Shown here piece after piece: positions 1-7,626 of a stretch of 37,515 nucleotides of DNA. The notes beneath the pieces were generated by a model. It worked only from the letters and a program-made list of their open reading frames with translations. It was not told the DNA's origin and made no database searches. Source of the stretch: JAVVVD01 sp964642795. GTDB taxonomy: Bacteria; Bacillota; Clostridia; Christensenellales; CAG-138. The position numbers and the translations under genes were made by a program. The stretch is taken from the NCBI GenBank assembly GCA_964642795.1, contig CAZXRQ010000011.1, forward strand, positions 1-37,515, read 5' to 3'. Positions within the stretch are counted from its first letter, which is position 1; each line of letters starts with the position of its first letter.

Positions 1-49
1 GGACCTGCGCATTACGAATGCGCTGCTCTACCAACTGAGCTACATTGGC
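1..49 (-). tRNA. tRNA-Thr (CGT), partial at window edge
   Basis: Read on the minus strand this is the 5' two thirds of a tRNA: 7-base acceptor strand GCCAATG, the D-arm GCTCAGTTGGTAGAGC, then the anticodon stem GCGCA/TGCGC around loop TTCGTAA. The anticodon is CGT, reading Thr codon ACG. The variable region, T-arm and 3' acceptor lie beyond the left edge. The gene has its own promoter just upstream, so it is probably not cotranscribed with rnc. Confidence 0.9.
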
Positions 50-75
50 GTTTTTTGCGGTGACCACGGTTATAG

Positions 76-104
76 ATTATAACATAGCGCCGGGCGCATG
101 TCAC
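76..104 (-). promoter_or_regulatory. Promoter of tRNA-Thr
   Basis: On the minus strand GTGACA (104-99) is separated by exactly 17 bases from TATAAT (81-76), which is preceded by TGT and so is an extended -10 box. Predicted transcription start is near 69, about 20 bases before the tRNA 5' end. This is a near-consensus vegetative promoter, as expected for a stable RNA. Confidence 0.75.
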
Positions 105-141
105 GCACTTTTTTAGGGTTTTGGGCGCACATAAAGCGCCG

Positions 142-846
142 TCATTTCCGGCCCAATCCTTCGAGCGCGGCCCTGGCCGCAAGCTGGCTTGCCTCTTGCT
201 TGGAAGCCCCGGAGCCGGCGCCCACCGTCTCTCCGTTCAGGCTTGCAAGCATCACAAAGGTCTTCATATGATCCGGGCCGGTCTCGGACTGGACGTCGTA
301 GGTTATGCTGCCCATGTGATGTTTTTGGACGTATTCCTGCAAAAGCGTCTTATAGTCCTTGGTGTTAACACGGTTCGCAGCGGTTATTATGAGCGGCCGT
401 ATCAAGCGCAGCACCAATTCGCGCGCCGCATCCATTCCGCCGTCCGTAAACACCGCGCCAATGATGGCCTCCATAGCGTCCGCCAATATGCCCTGCCTGC
501 TTCCGCCGCCCGAATTGGCTTCACCGCGGCTCAAAAGCAGCGCGGAGCTAACCTCCAGCTCCGCCGCAACGCCGGCCAAAGCGCCCGCCCGTACGGCGGC
601 GCTGCGCACACGAGTCATCTCACCCTCATCCAGCTGCGGATAATTGTTGAAAACATACTCGCTAACGCAAAGCTCCAGTACGGCATCACCCAAAAACTCC
701 AGCCGCTCATTGTGCTGCTTGGCGCGGCCGTCTCCTTTTACGTAGGAGGTATGCGTAGTAGCGGTATCCAACAGTCGAATGTCGCCAAACTCGTATTGCA
801 GCCTCTGCTGCAGCACATATAAAGCCTGTCTGTGTACGTCGTTCAT
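142..846 (-). CDS. rnc: Ribonuclease III
   Basis: 234-residue RNase III, the double-strand-specific endoribonuclease that processes rRNA precursors and structured mRNAs. The catalytic signature NERLEFLGD is at residues 46-54, with a second acidic motif (DAMEAIIGAV) further along. The C-terminal double-stranded-RNA-binding domain ends with SKQEASQLAARAAL. The start at 846 is chosen because AAGGAAAAGG lies just upstream; a start at 873 would fall inside a perfect hairpin (867-886) and has no ribosome binding site. Last gene of the pta-ackA-rpmF-plsX-acpP operon; rnc after acpP is a common Bacillota order. No clear terminator follows before the tRNA gene. Confidence 0.96.
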   Translation of the reverse strand: MNDVHRQALYVLQQRLQYEFGDIRLLDTATTHTSYVKGDGRAKQHNERLEFLGDAVLELCVSEYVFNNYPQLDEGEMTRVRSAAVRAGALAGVAAELEVSSALLLSRGEANSGGGSRQGILADAMEAIIGAVFTDGGMDAARELVLRLIRPLIITAANRVNTKDYKTLLQEYVQKHHMGSITYDVQSETGPDHMKTFVMLASLNGETVGAGSGASKQEASQLAARAALEGLGRK

Positions 847-866
847 GCCCTTTTCCTTAGTAAATA

Positions 867-886
867 CCCGCATCCGTAGATGCGGG
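867..886 (-). promoter_or_regulatory. Perfect hairpin in acpP-rnc spacer
   Basis: CCCGCATC and GATGCGGG pair as a perfect 8-bp stem around a 4-base loop, about 20 bases before the rnc start codon and just upstream of its ribosome binding site. No U-tract follows, so it is a poor terminator. In E. coli a stem-loop in the rnc leader is cut by RNase III for autoregulation; whether this one serves the same purpose is inference. Confidence 0.55.
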
Positions 887-908
887 CAGGGTTCGCGCTA
901 TGCTCGGA

Positions 909-1130
909 TTATTTGTTGACGTAGCTGAGTATATCGCTTACGGTGCGTATTTTGGGAAGCTCGTCATCCGGTATCTCGATGCCATACTCGTTTTCAAGAT
1001 CCATTATAAGCTCCACCACGTCCAAAGAATCCGCCTTAAGGTCCTCAATCAGCTGGGAGTCCGGCTGGATGGTGTCCTCCGCGATGTCCAGTTGCTTTGC
1101 TATTGCCGCACGCAGCTTTTCAAATTCCAT
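909..1130 (-). CDS. acpP: Acyl carrier protein
   Basis: 73-residue acidic four-helix acyl carrier protein that holds growing acyl chains on a 4'-phosphopantetheine arm during fatty acid synthesis. The attachment serine is in the ADSLDVVEL motif (Ser35). The start at 1130 follows AAAGGGGTG at good spacing; the longer frame from 1148 would place that site inside the gene. It sits between plsX and rnc, whereas many Firmicutes have fabD/fabG/fabF here, so the rest of the elongation cycle must be encoded elsewhere. A consensus promoter in the plsX-acpP spacer suggests extra expression of this abundant protein. Confidence 0.97.
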   Translation of the reverse strand: MEFEKLRAAIAKQLDIAEDTIQPDSQLIEDLKADSLDVVELIMDLENEYGIEIPDDELPKIRTVSDILSYVNK

Positions 1131-1175
1131 AACAATCACCCCTTTCAAGGAACATCATACAATGTCGTTATGTGT

Positions 1176-1204
1176 AGTTTAGCTTTATTGCTACGGGTTG
1201 TCAA
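1176..1204 (-). promoter_or_regulatory. Internal promoter for acpP
   Basis: Minus strand: a perfect TTGACA (1204-1199), 17-base spacer, then TAAACT (1181-1176). The TGA inside TTGACA is the plsX stop codon. Predicted start is near 1169, giving a leader of about 40 bases before acpP. Confidence 0.65.
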
Positions 1205-2211
1205 TCCTCAACCTCGGGCAGTTTTGCTATTCCCCGGGCAATTACATCCACTACCTCCGCGGATACGAAACGGCGCGCCTGATCTATCGCCGCACAGTAC
1301 GCCTTGCCGTCCGAACTGCCGTGCGCTTTTATAACTCCGCCGTCTATGCCCAATAGCGGCGCGCCGCCGTACTCCGTGTAATCCATCTGCTTTTTGAATG
1401 CGCGAAACGCCGGCATGGCAAGCGCCGCACCCAGCTTTGTACGCGCACCGCTCATCAGCTGAGCCTTCAGCATGGACATAAGCGTAGACGCAAGGCCTTC
1501 TGTATATTTTAGCACCACGTTACCGGTAAAACCGTCGCACACAAGTACGTCGAATTTGCCGGATAGTATATCCCGTGCCTCACAGTTGCCCACAAAATTG
1601 ACGGGGGTCTGCTTCAGCAGCATGTGCGCTGCCTTGGTAAGCTCGTTACCCTTCTCCTCCTCCGCGCCGTTGCTCAAAAGGCCCACCCGCGGGTTAGCAA
1701 TGCCCATTACGTCGCGCATATATGCATCCGCCATTACGGCAAACTGCATAAGATACGATGGCTTACAGTCCGCGTTGGCGCCGCAGTCGATAAGCATTAT
1801 GCAGCCGCCGGTCTCGGTGGGCATTACAGGAGCAAGCGCGGGCCGTTTTACACCGCTTATGCGCCGCACTATCAGCGTTGCGCCGGCGAGCAGCGCGCCG
1901 GTGCTGCCGGCGGATACTATGCAGTCCGCCCCACCCTCCTTTACGCACTGGAGCGCCTTTACCAAGGAGGATTCCTTCTTGCGCTTGATAGCCACGGTGG
2001 GCGCGTCATCACAGGATATGCGCTCCGGTGCGTGTACTATGCTTACGCGGGAAACGTCCGCGCCGCGTTCAATAAGCCCGTCGCGTATCACAGTTTCGTC
2101 GCCAAACAGCACAAGCTCTATGTCGCTAAACTTGGCAAGTGCGGCCGCGCAGCCGTCCAGCTCCGCGCGGGGAGCATCGTCGCTGCCGAATACGTCTATT
2201 GCTATTTTCAT
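1201..2211 (-). CDS. plsX: Phosphate acyltransferase PlsX
   Basis: 336-residue PlsX, which converts acyl-ACP and inorganic phosphate to acyl-phosphate, the donor used by PlsY to start phospholipid synthesis; a peripheral membrane enzyme. It begins MKIAIDVFGSDDAPRAE, close to the family MKIAVDAMGGD start, and carries the family stretches SAGSTGALLAGAT and DGFTGNVVLK. Length matches the family. The start at 2211 follows GAGGGG; the upstream extension to 2286 has no such site and overlaps rpmF. Downstream of rpmF and upstream of acpP, an order shared widely by bacteria. The usual second glycine of the N-terminal MGG motif reads FGS here, a small variation. Confidence 0.96.
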   Translation of the reverse strand: MKIAIDVFGSDDAPRAELDGCAAALAKFSDIELVLFGDETVIRDGLIERGADVSRVSIVHAPERISCDDAPTVAIKRKKESSLVKALQCVKEGGADCIVSAGSTGALLAGATLIVRRISGVKRPALAPVMPTETGGCIMLIDCGANADCKPSYLMQFAVMADAYMRDVMGIANPRVGLLSNGAEEEKGNELTKAAHMLLKQTPVNFVGNCEARDILSGKFDVLVCDGFTGNVVLKYTEGLASTLMSMLKAQLMSGARTKLGAALAMPAFRAFKKQMDYTEYGGAPLLGIDGGVIKAHGSSDGKAYCAAIDQARRFVSAEVVDVIARGIAKLPEVED

Positions 2212-2282
2212 ATATATACCCCTCAAGCCTGGACTATACGACAAAAAGGCCTCCCAATGGGAAGCCCTGATGTGTTCAACCG

Positions 2283-2483
2283 TCAAGCCTCTTTCTTTTT
2301 GCCCTTATCATCCATATTGATGACTTGCTTGCCGTCATAATAACCGCAGCTCTTGCAAACCCTGTGAGCCAGCTTGGGCTCATGGCACTGAGGACAGGCC
2401 ACAATACCGGGGACGGAGAGCTTCCAGTTGGCCCTGCGGGAATCCCGCCTCGCCTTGCTGGTTTTTCTCTTGGGTACCGCCAT
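2283..2483 (-). CDS. rpmF: 50S ribosomal protein L32
   Basis: 66-residue L32 of the large ribosomal subunit. It begins MAVPKRKTSKARRDSRRA, the family signature, and has a four-cysteine zinc site (C30, C33, C43, C46: CPQC...CKSC), so it is the zinc-binding form. The strong site AAGGAGGTG that initiates it also encodes the last three residues (K-E-V) of the upstream DUF177 protein, and only two bases separate the genes, so translation is probably coupled. The DUF177-rpmF-plsX order is conserved across many phyla. Confidence 0.98.
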   Translation of the reverse strand: MAVPKRKTSKARRDSRRANWKLSVPGIVACPQCHEPKLAHRVCKSCGYYDGKQVINMDDKGKKKEA

Positions 2484-2485
2484 GA

Positions 2486-2992
2486 TTACACCTCCTTATT
2501 ATCATCCAGCAGCGCTGCCAGCGCCGAAAACGGGCCTGCCGTTTTTCTTTCGCCGCAATCGCACTGCGTAAGGTTTAGGTCACACCCGCACTGCGGGCAC
2601 AGCCCCTTGCAGTCCGGTCTGCACACGCTATACATCGGAGCGTTGAGCAGAAGCCCGTCAAGAAGCATTTGGTCGAGATCGAGCTCGTAGCCCGAATAGG
2701 GATAGCTTTCGTCGTCCGGTCCGGCATCCCGCGTAAACGCCGCGTCGATGTCGAACCCGAAGGCTTCGTCAAACGGCTTTGAGCATCTTGCACATTCGCT
2801 GTGCAGTAAGGCCTCCGCGCGGCCGTTTACCGTTACGCAGCCGCCGTCGAACACATACTCCGCCTTTATCGTGAGCGGTGAAGCAAGGCTTAGCTCACGC
2901 CCCAAATACTCCAATGGCGGGTATTCGATGCTTGCTTCAAGCGGGAAGGGCATTCCCGGCTGCTTTTGCGCCTGGGCAACGTTAAGCTTCAT
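2486..2992 (-). CDS. DUF177 (YceD-family) protein
   Basis: 168-residue member of the YceD/DUF177 family, almost always encoded just before rpmF. Bacterial members are poorly characterised; a plant relative acts in 23S rRNA accumulation, so a role in large-subunit assembly is plausible. It has a central CARC pair and a C-terminal cysteine cluster (CRPDCKGLCPQCGCDLN then CDC), as in Firmicutes members, suggesting bound metal. The start at 2992 follows GGGAG; the 3004 start lies upstream of that site. 62 bases separate it from ackA upstream. Confidence 0.9.
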   Translation of the reverse strand: MKLNVAQAQKQPGMPFPLEASIEYPPLEYLGRELSLASPLTIKAEYVFDGGCVTVNGRAEALLHSECARCSKPFDEAFGFDIDAAFTRDAGPDDESYPYSGYELDLDQMLLDGLLLNAPMYSVCRPDCKGLCPQCGCDLNLTQCDCGERKTAGPFSALAALLDDNKEV

Positions 2993-3054
2993 ATCGTCTC
3001 CCAAAAGTCAACCTTGAATATTTTATCCGCTGCGCTATTGTTTGTCAACAGCTT

Positions 3055-4257
3055 TTATTCGCCGACTATGGCAGCGGTGTCGCGGGCTATCATCATCTCC
3101 TCGTCGGTGGGGATGACATATACCTTTACGCGGCTGTCATGCTTGCTGATCTCGACTTCCTCGCCGCGCGGGCAGCTCATGTTGTATTCGAAATCGGCGT
3201 CCACGCCCAGGTACTCAAGCCCCTCGAGTATCATGGCGCGCATGCTGCGGTCGTTCTCGCCTATGCCGGCGGTAAATACTATCGCGTCCACCCCGCCCAT
3301 CGCGGCGGCATATGCGCCGATGTACTTTTTCACCTTATAGGCAAAGGTCTCAAGCGCCGCGGCAGCGCGGTCGTTACCGGCCTTGCTCGCCTCGTCCAGA
3401 TCGCGGAAATCGCTGGACACGCCGGATATGCCGAACACGCCGCTCTTTTTATTCATGTAGGAGTTGATGCCCGCAGTATCCAAGCCCAGCTTCTCCATAA
3501 GGTAGGTAACGATAGCGGGATCCATATCACCGCAGCGGGTGCCCATAGGAACGCCCTCCAGCGGCGTAAAGCCCATAGAGGTATCCACGGACCTGCCGCC
3601 CTTTACTGCGGTTATGCTGGAGCCGTTGCCAAGGTGGCAGGTAATTATTCGGGTCTTTTCAGCCGGCATGCCCAGCTTGCTTATGGCGCGGCCGGATACA
3701 TATGCGTGGGAAACTCCGTGGAAGCCGTAGCGGCGCACAAGCAGCTCTTTATATGCCTCGTACGGCAGGCCGTACAAAAACGCCTTGGGCGGCATGGTCT
3801 GATGGAAAGCGGTATCGAACACGCCCACCATGGGGGTGTTGGGCATTATCTTGCGGCAGGCGTTTATGCCCATGAGGTTTGCCGGGTCGTGCAGCGGCGC
3901 AAGCGCCGAAAGCTCGTCCACAGCCTTGATGAATTCGTCGTCTATCAATAAGGAACTGCTGAACTTTTCGCCGCCATGCACCACGCGGTGACCCACGGCG
4001 TCTATTTCGTCCATGCTGTTAACTACGCCTGTATCCTTATCCACCAGCGCATCCAGCACCAGCTTTATGGCGGCGGTATGATCCGGCATGGGAGCTTCTG
4101 TCTTGATCTTGTCGCGTCCGGCAGGCGAATAGGTAAGCACGGAGCCGTTCATTCCTATGCGCTCGCACAGGCCCTTGGCTATCACGCTGCCGTCAGCGGT
4201 ATCGATAAGCTGATATTTGAGCGAGGAGCTGCCCGCATTTATAACCAATACCTTCAT
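3055..4257 (-). CDS. ackA: Acetate kinase
   Basis: 400-residue acetate kinase, converting acetyl-phosphate and ADP to acetate and ATP, the ATP-yielding last step of acetate fermentation. Family motifs are clear: N-terminal NAGSSSLKY, HRVVHGG, and HLGNGSS of the ASKHA nucleotide fold, plus the catalytic-region stretch GFTPLEGVPMGTRCGD. Full length. Start at 4257 is preceded by AAGGGGGG. It follows pta by 12 bases and shares its promoter. Placement ahead of plsX puts acetyl-phosphate and acyl-phosphate enzymes in one transcript. Confidence 0.98.
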   Translation of the reverse strand: MKVLVINAGSSSLKYQLIDTADGSVIAKGLCERIGMNGSVLTYSPAGRDKIKTEAPMPDHTAAIKLVLDALVDKDTGVVNSMDEIDAVGHRVVHGGEKFSSSLLIDDEFIKAVDELSALAPLHDPANLMGINACRKIMPNTPMVGVFDTAFHQTMPPKAFLYGLPYEAYKELLVRRYGFHGVSHAYVSGRAISKLGMPAEKTRIITCHLGNGSSITAVKGGRSVDTSMGFTPLEGVPMGTRCGDMDPAIVTYLMEKLGLDTAGINSYMNKKSGVFGISGVSSDFRDLDEASKAGNDRAAAALETFAYKVKKYIGAYAAAMGGVDAIVFTAGIGENDRSMRAMILEGLEYLGVDADFEYNMSCPRGEEVEISKHDSRVKVYVIPTDEEMMIARDTAAIVGE

Positions 4258-4269
4258 ATTATGCCCCCC

Positions 4270-5271
4270 TTATGCGTTGGCCTGTGCCTGAACGGCGGTA
4301 ATAGCAACTACTGAGACTATATCCTCCACGCTGCAGCCGCGGGACAGATCGTTTACAGGAGCCGCAAAGCCCTGGCAGATAGGCCCTATGGCCTCCGCGC
4401 CCGCAAGACGCTGCACCAGCTTGTAGCCGATGTTGCCCGCCTGCAGATCCGGGAATACCAGTATGTTGGCCTTGCCCGCAACCGAGCTGCCGGGGGATTT
4501 TAGCTGGCCAACCTTCTCTACCAAAGCCGCGTCCGCCTGAAGCTCGCCGTCCACATTAAGCTCCGGAGCAAGCTCGTGTACCATCGCGGTAGCATTTGCA
4601 ACCTTGTCCACCAGCTCGTGCTTTGCACTGCCCTTTGTGGAGAAGGAAAGCATCGCCACGCGGGCGTCCATGCCCAGCAGACCCTTTGCGGACTTCGCGC
4701 TGGCTATGGCGATGGCCGCAAGCTGCTCCGCGGTAGGATTGGGGTTGACAGCGCAGTCTGCAAACATCATAACGCCGTCGTCGCCGTAGGACTTGTCCTT
4801 TAGCTCCATTATGAAGAAGCTGGATACCGTGGATACGCCGGGGGCGTTTTTGATTATCTGAAGGCCCGGACGCAGCGTATCGCCGGTGGTGCAGAGCGCG
4901 CCGGCTATCATGCCGTCGGCCTTTTTATCCTTTACCATCATAGCCGCAAAGAACAGCGTGTTCTTCATGGTGGCGGCCGCCTTCTCCGGAGTTACGCCCT
5001 TGGCCTTGCGCATCTCGTAGAAGGTATCGGTATATCTTGCAAGATCCGGGCTGGCAGCGGGGTCTATTATATCTATGCCGGCAAGCGAAACGTTGAACTT
5101 CGCCGCGACCTCGTTGATCTTCTCCGGCGCGCCCAGCAGCGTAAGCTTAGCAATGCCCTGCTCGGCTATCTTCTGCGCCGCCTGCACCGTACGCTCTTCC
5201 GAACCCTCGGGCAGCACGATGTGCTTTACGTCGGCTTTCGCCTTTGCCTTGATAACATCCATGACTGACAT
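4270..5271 (-). CDS. pta: Phosphate acetyltransferase
   Basis: 333-residue short-form Pta (no N-terminal DRTGG/CobB-like extension), interconverting acetyl-CoA and acetyl-phosphate. Family stretches include VLPEGSEERT near the N-terminus, GALCTTGDTLRPGLQII and the C-terminal NDLSRGCSVEDIV. The start is ATG at 5271 after GAAGGGAGAG; a TTG start 21 bases upstream overlaps that site and is unlikely. First gene of the operon, divergent from tmcAL. Confidence 0.97.
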   Translation of the reverse strand: MSVMDVIKAKAKADVKHIVLPEGSEERTVQAAQKIAEQGIAKLTLLGAPEKINEVAAKFNVSLAGIDIIDPAASPDLARYTDTFYEMRKAKGVTPEKAAATMKNTLFFAAMMVKDKKADGMIAGALCTTGDTLRPGLQIIKNAPGVSTVSSFFIMELKDKSYGDDGVMMFADCAVNPNPTAEQLAAIAIASAKSAKGLLGMDARVAMLSFSTKGSAKHELVDKVANATAMVHELAPELNVDGELQADAALVEKVGQLKSPGSSVAGKANILVFPDLQAGNIGYKLVQRLAGAEAIGPICQGFAAPVNDLSRGCSVEDIVSVVAITAVQAQANA

Positions 5272-5319
5272 AATTAGTAACTCTCCCTTCAAAAAGTGCG
5301 TTTGTCCTCTAACCGATGT

Positions 5320-5348
5320 ATTATATCACATCAGAACGGCTTTGTGAC
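5320..5348 (-). promoter_or_regulatory. Promoter of the pta-ackA-plsX operon
   Basis: Minus strand: TATAAT at 5325-5320 preceded by TGA (extended -10). The hexamer 17 bases upstream, GTCACA (5348-5343), matches four of six -35 positions. Predicted start near 5313, about 40 bases before pta. Confidence 0.65.
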
Positions 5349-5391
5349 CCGCCAACACGCCTTTTTTTGGATATGAGCGGAGCTTTTTTTA

Positions 5392-5400
5392 TGGTATAAT
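5392..5400 (+). promoter_or_regulatory. Extended -10 promoter of tmcAL
   Basis: TGGTATAAT (5392-5400) is an extended -10 element with no good -35. The expected start falls at about 5407-5408, on the tmcAL start codon, and there is no ribosome binding site in between, so the mRNA is predicted to be leaderless. Confidence 0.6.
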
Positions 5401-5407
5401 CGCTTTG

Positions 5408-6565
5408 ATGAGCTGCGTTGGCATAATAGCCGAATACAATCCGTTTCACACCGCCCACGCCTGGCATATCGCCAAGGCAAAGGCGCTTTCCGGCGCACAG
5501 TACGCCGTGATCGCCATGAGCGGGGATTTCGTGCAGCGCGGCGAGGTCGCCATGCTGCCAAAAGCCATGCGTGTACGTCACGCTTTAGCAGGCGGTGCGG
5601 ATATGGTGCTGCAGCTGCCCACGGCGTTTTCGCTCGCATCCGCACAGCGCTTTGCCCGCGCCGGCGTGGATCTGCTTGCAGCCGCGGGCATAGTGGATGC
5701 GCTTTGCTTCGGCAGCGAGTGCGGCGATATGACCGCGTTAAAACGCGCCGCCGAATATGAGCCGGACGGCGCGGCAGCGGCTGCGCTGGCCGATAACCTC
5801 TCGCGCGGGCTTTCCTATCCGGACGCACTTTGCCGCGCAAGCAGCGGCGCGATACCCGCCGCCCCAAACGACACGCTGGGCATGGAATATCTGCGCGCAT
5901 TGCGCGCGCATCCCCATATGCTTCCATACTGCATAAAGCGCACCGCACCGCACGACGGTGAAATTAGCGCAAGCGCCATACGCAGCGCGGCATCAAACAC
6001 CGATTTTGACACCGTGCGCGCACTCGTACCGGACTGCGTTTATGCTGATATACTCGCTGCATACGAATGCGGCGCCGCTCCACGGACCAACAAGGCCCTT
6101 GCTCTGCCGCTGCTTTATGCGCTAAGACGCATGAGCGCTTCCGATATAGCGGCGCTGCCCGACGTTTCCGAGGGACTGGAAAACGTAATACTCCGCGCGG
6201 CACTGTCCGCCGCCGATTACGACGGACTGCTCGCCCTAATCAAGTCCCGGCGCTATACCATGAGCCGCATAAAGCGCATACTCATGTGTGCGCTGCTGGG
6301 CATAGATTCGTCCGTTCAGGCACAGCAGCCCGCGCAGTATATTCGCGTGCTGGGCGTGCGCCGCGACGCGCTGGGGCTGCTTTCCGGCCTTAGCGAGCGC
6401 GCCGGGCTTCCCGTGATAACCCGCTACTGTGACACTGCCGCGCTGAACCAAGCCGCGCGCCGCCTTCACGACATAGATCTTACCGCCGCAGATATAGCCG
6501 CGCTTGCATCACCCATACCCTCGCCAGCCGGATTTGATTACGGCTCCCCTCTCATCATAGTGTAG
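5408..6565 (+). CDS. tmcAL: tRNA(Met) cytidine acetate ligase
   Basis: 385-residue TmcAL (YlbM family), which uses acetate and ATP to form N4-acetylcytidine at the wobble base of elongator tRNA-Met. The N-terminal nucleotidyltransferase signature is intact: GIIAEYNPFHTAHAWHI, with the HxGH-type motif here HTAH rather than the usual HNGH. MSGDFVQRG and LGMEYLRAL follow as in the family. The start is the ATG at 5408; the TTG just before it is the alternative. It is divergent from pta-ackA, the other acetate-handling genes, a neighbourhood seen in other Clostridia. ylbJ follows after 22 bases. Confidence 0.92.
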   Translation: MSCVGIIAEYNPFHTAHAWHIAKAKALSGAQYAVIAMSGDFVQRGEVAMLPKAMRVRHALAGGADMVLQLPTAFSLASAQRFARAGVDLLAAAGIVDALCFGSECGDMTALKRAAEYEPDGAAAAALADNLSRGLSYPDALCRASSGAIPAAPNDTLGMEYLRALRAHPHMLPYCIKRTAPHDGEISASAIRSAASNTDFDTVRALVPDCVYADILAAYECGAAPRTNKALALPLLYALRRMSASDIAALPDVSEGLENVILRAALSAADYDGLLALIKSRRYTMSRIKRILMCALLGIDSSVQAQQPAQYIRVLGVRRDALGLLSGLSERAGLPVITRYCDTAALNQAARRLHDIDLTAADIAALASPIPSPAGFDYGSPLIIV

Positions 6566-6587
6566 CTATCCCGCATAAACATATTGC

Positions 6588-7613
6588 ATGACGATAAAAA
6601 GCAAGCTCACCGCTGCGGCCTGCGCGCTGATGTGCGTACTGCTGGCAGTATTCAACCGTCCCGCCTCCGAGGCCGCAAGGCAGGGCTTTTTGCTGTGGCA
6701 AAACGCGATGCTGCCCGCGCTGCTGCCGTTTTTCGTATGTACCGGACTTTTACGCGGGATGAACCTCGGCGCGGGTACGTACGCGCTTGCGTATATATCC
6801 GGCGCGCCGGGCGGCGCAAGGCTGTTTTCGGGTACTAACGACGCCGCCTGCGCCGTAGCAGTGCTGAATGCCGCAAGCCCCGCGTTTATAATCTCCGGGT
6901 TCTGCCTCTCCATGCTGAACCTGCCGGGCTTGGCATGGCCTATACTGATCGCGCAGACCGTTACCGCCGCACTCGCGCTGGCCGCGCTTAAGCGTACAGG
7001 CGCACTGCCGGCTCCCGTGCAGGCCGAGCCATCCAGCCTGCCCGACAGCATACGCGATGCGGTCAGCGCGCTGCTTACAATACTCGGCTCAATAGTATTT
7101 TTCATGGTGCTGCTGTCGCTTATGGAGCAGACCGGCATATTGAAGACCATAGTCTGGCCGGTCGCGCGGCTGTTTTCGCTGCTCGGCATAGGCGAAGGCG
7201 CCGCGGCCGCACTGGTCACCGGCATCATTGAGATGGCGTCCGGCTGCGCGGCGCTCGCAGAATGCGGCTGCTCCGTGCGCGAAACCGCTGCGCTTGCCGC
7301 GTTTATACTTACCTTTTCCGGCTGCTGCATACTCGCGCAGTCGCTTTGCTTTGTGCGCGTAAAGGTGGGCAGATATATCGCCATAAAGGCGGCTTTGGGG
7401 AGCGTGAGCGCGCTGCTTGCATGGCTGCTCACTCCGCTGTTCGTCACTGATGCGCCGGTATTCTTGCAGCCCGAGAGCGAGCTTGCGTCCAATGCGCTGT
7501 TTGCTGCGGCGTTTTCCGCTGCTGCGCTGTTCGGCGCCGCCGTAGTGATGCTGCTGTGCGGAGTGGCGCGCGGTATTAAGCAAACAAAAAGAGGACGGCG
7601 AACCGTCCTCTGA
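6588..7613 (+). CDS. ylbJ: Sporulation integral membrane protein YlbJ (SpoVV-like)
   Basis: 341-residue polytopic membrane protein with about eight hydrophobic segments, starting with a signal-like helix. It contains LLWQNAMLPALLPFFVCTGLL and a later ALVTGIIEMASGC repeat-like motif, typical of the nucleoside-recognition/Gate fold of YlbJ. In B. subtilis YlbJ (SpoVV) moves dipicolinic acid into the developing spore, so this gene points to a spore former. The family's GYPSGA motif is altered to SGAPGGARLFSG. No ribosome binding site precedes the ATG, so the start is uncertain or translation depends on tmcAL. The last codons overlap a terminator that serves the convergent operon. Confidence 0.82.
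   Translation: MTIKSKLTAAACALMCVLLAVFNRPASEAARQGFLLWQNAMLPALLPFFVCTGLLRGMNLGAGTYALAYISGAPGGARLFSGTNDAACAVAVLNAASPAFIISGFCLSMLNLPGLAWPILIAQTVTAALALAALKRTGALPAPVQAEPSSLPDSIRDAVSALLTILGSIVFFMVLLSLMEQTGILKTIVWPVARLFSLLGIGEGAAAALVTGIIEMASGCAALAECGCSVRETAALAAFILTFSGCCILAQSLCFVRVKVGRYIAIKAALGSVSALLAWLLTPLFVTDAPVFLQPESELASNALFAAAFSAAALFGAAVVMLLCGVARGIKQTKRGRRTVL
7581..7611 (-). terminator. Terminator of the iscS-coaD region operon
   Basis: Minus strand: AGAGGACGG, loop TTCG, CCGTCCTCT (7611-7590), then TTTTTGTTTG (7589-7580). A perfect 9-bp stem with a UUCG tetraloop and a U-tract; a strong intrinsic terminator in this direction only. It lies inside the last codons of ylbJ. Confidence 0.9.
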
Positions 7614-7626
7614 AAAAGCAGAAATA

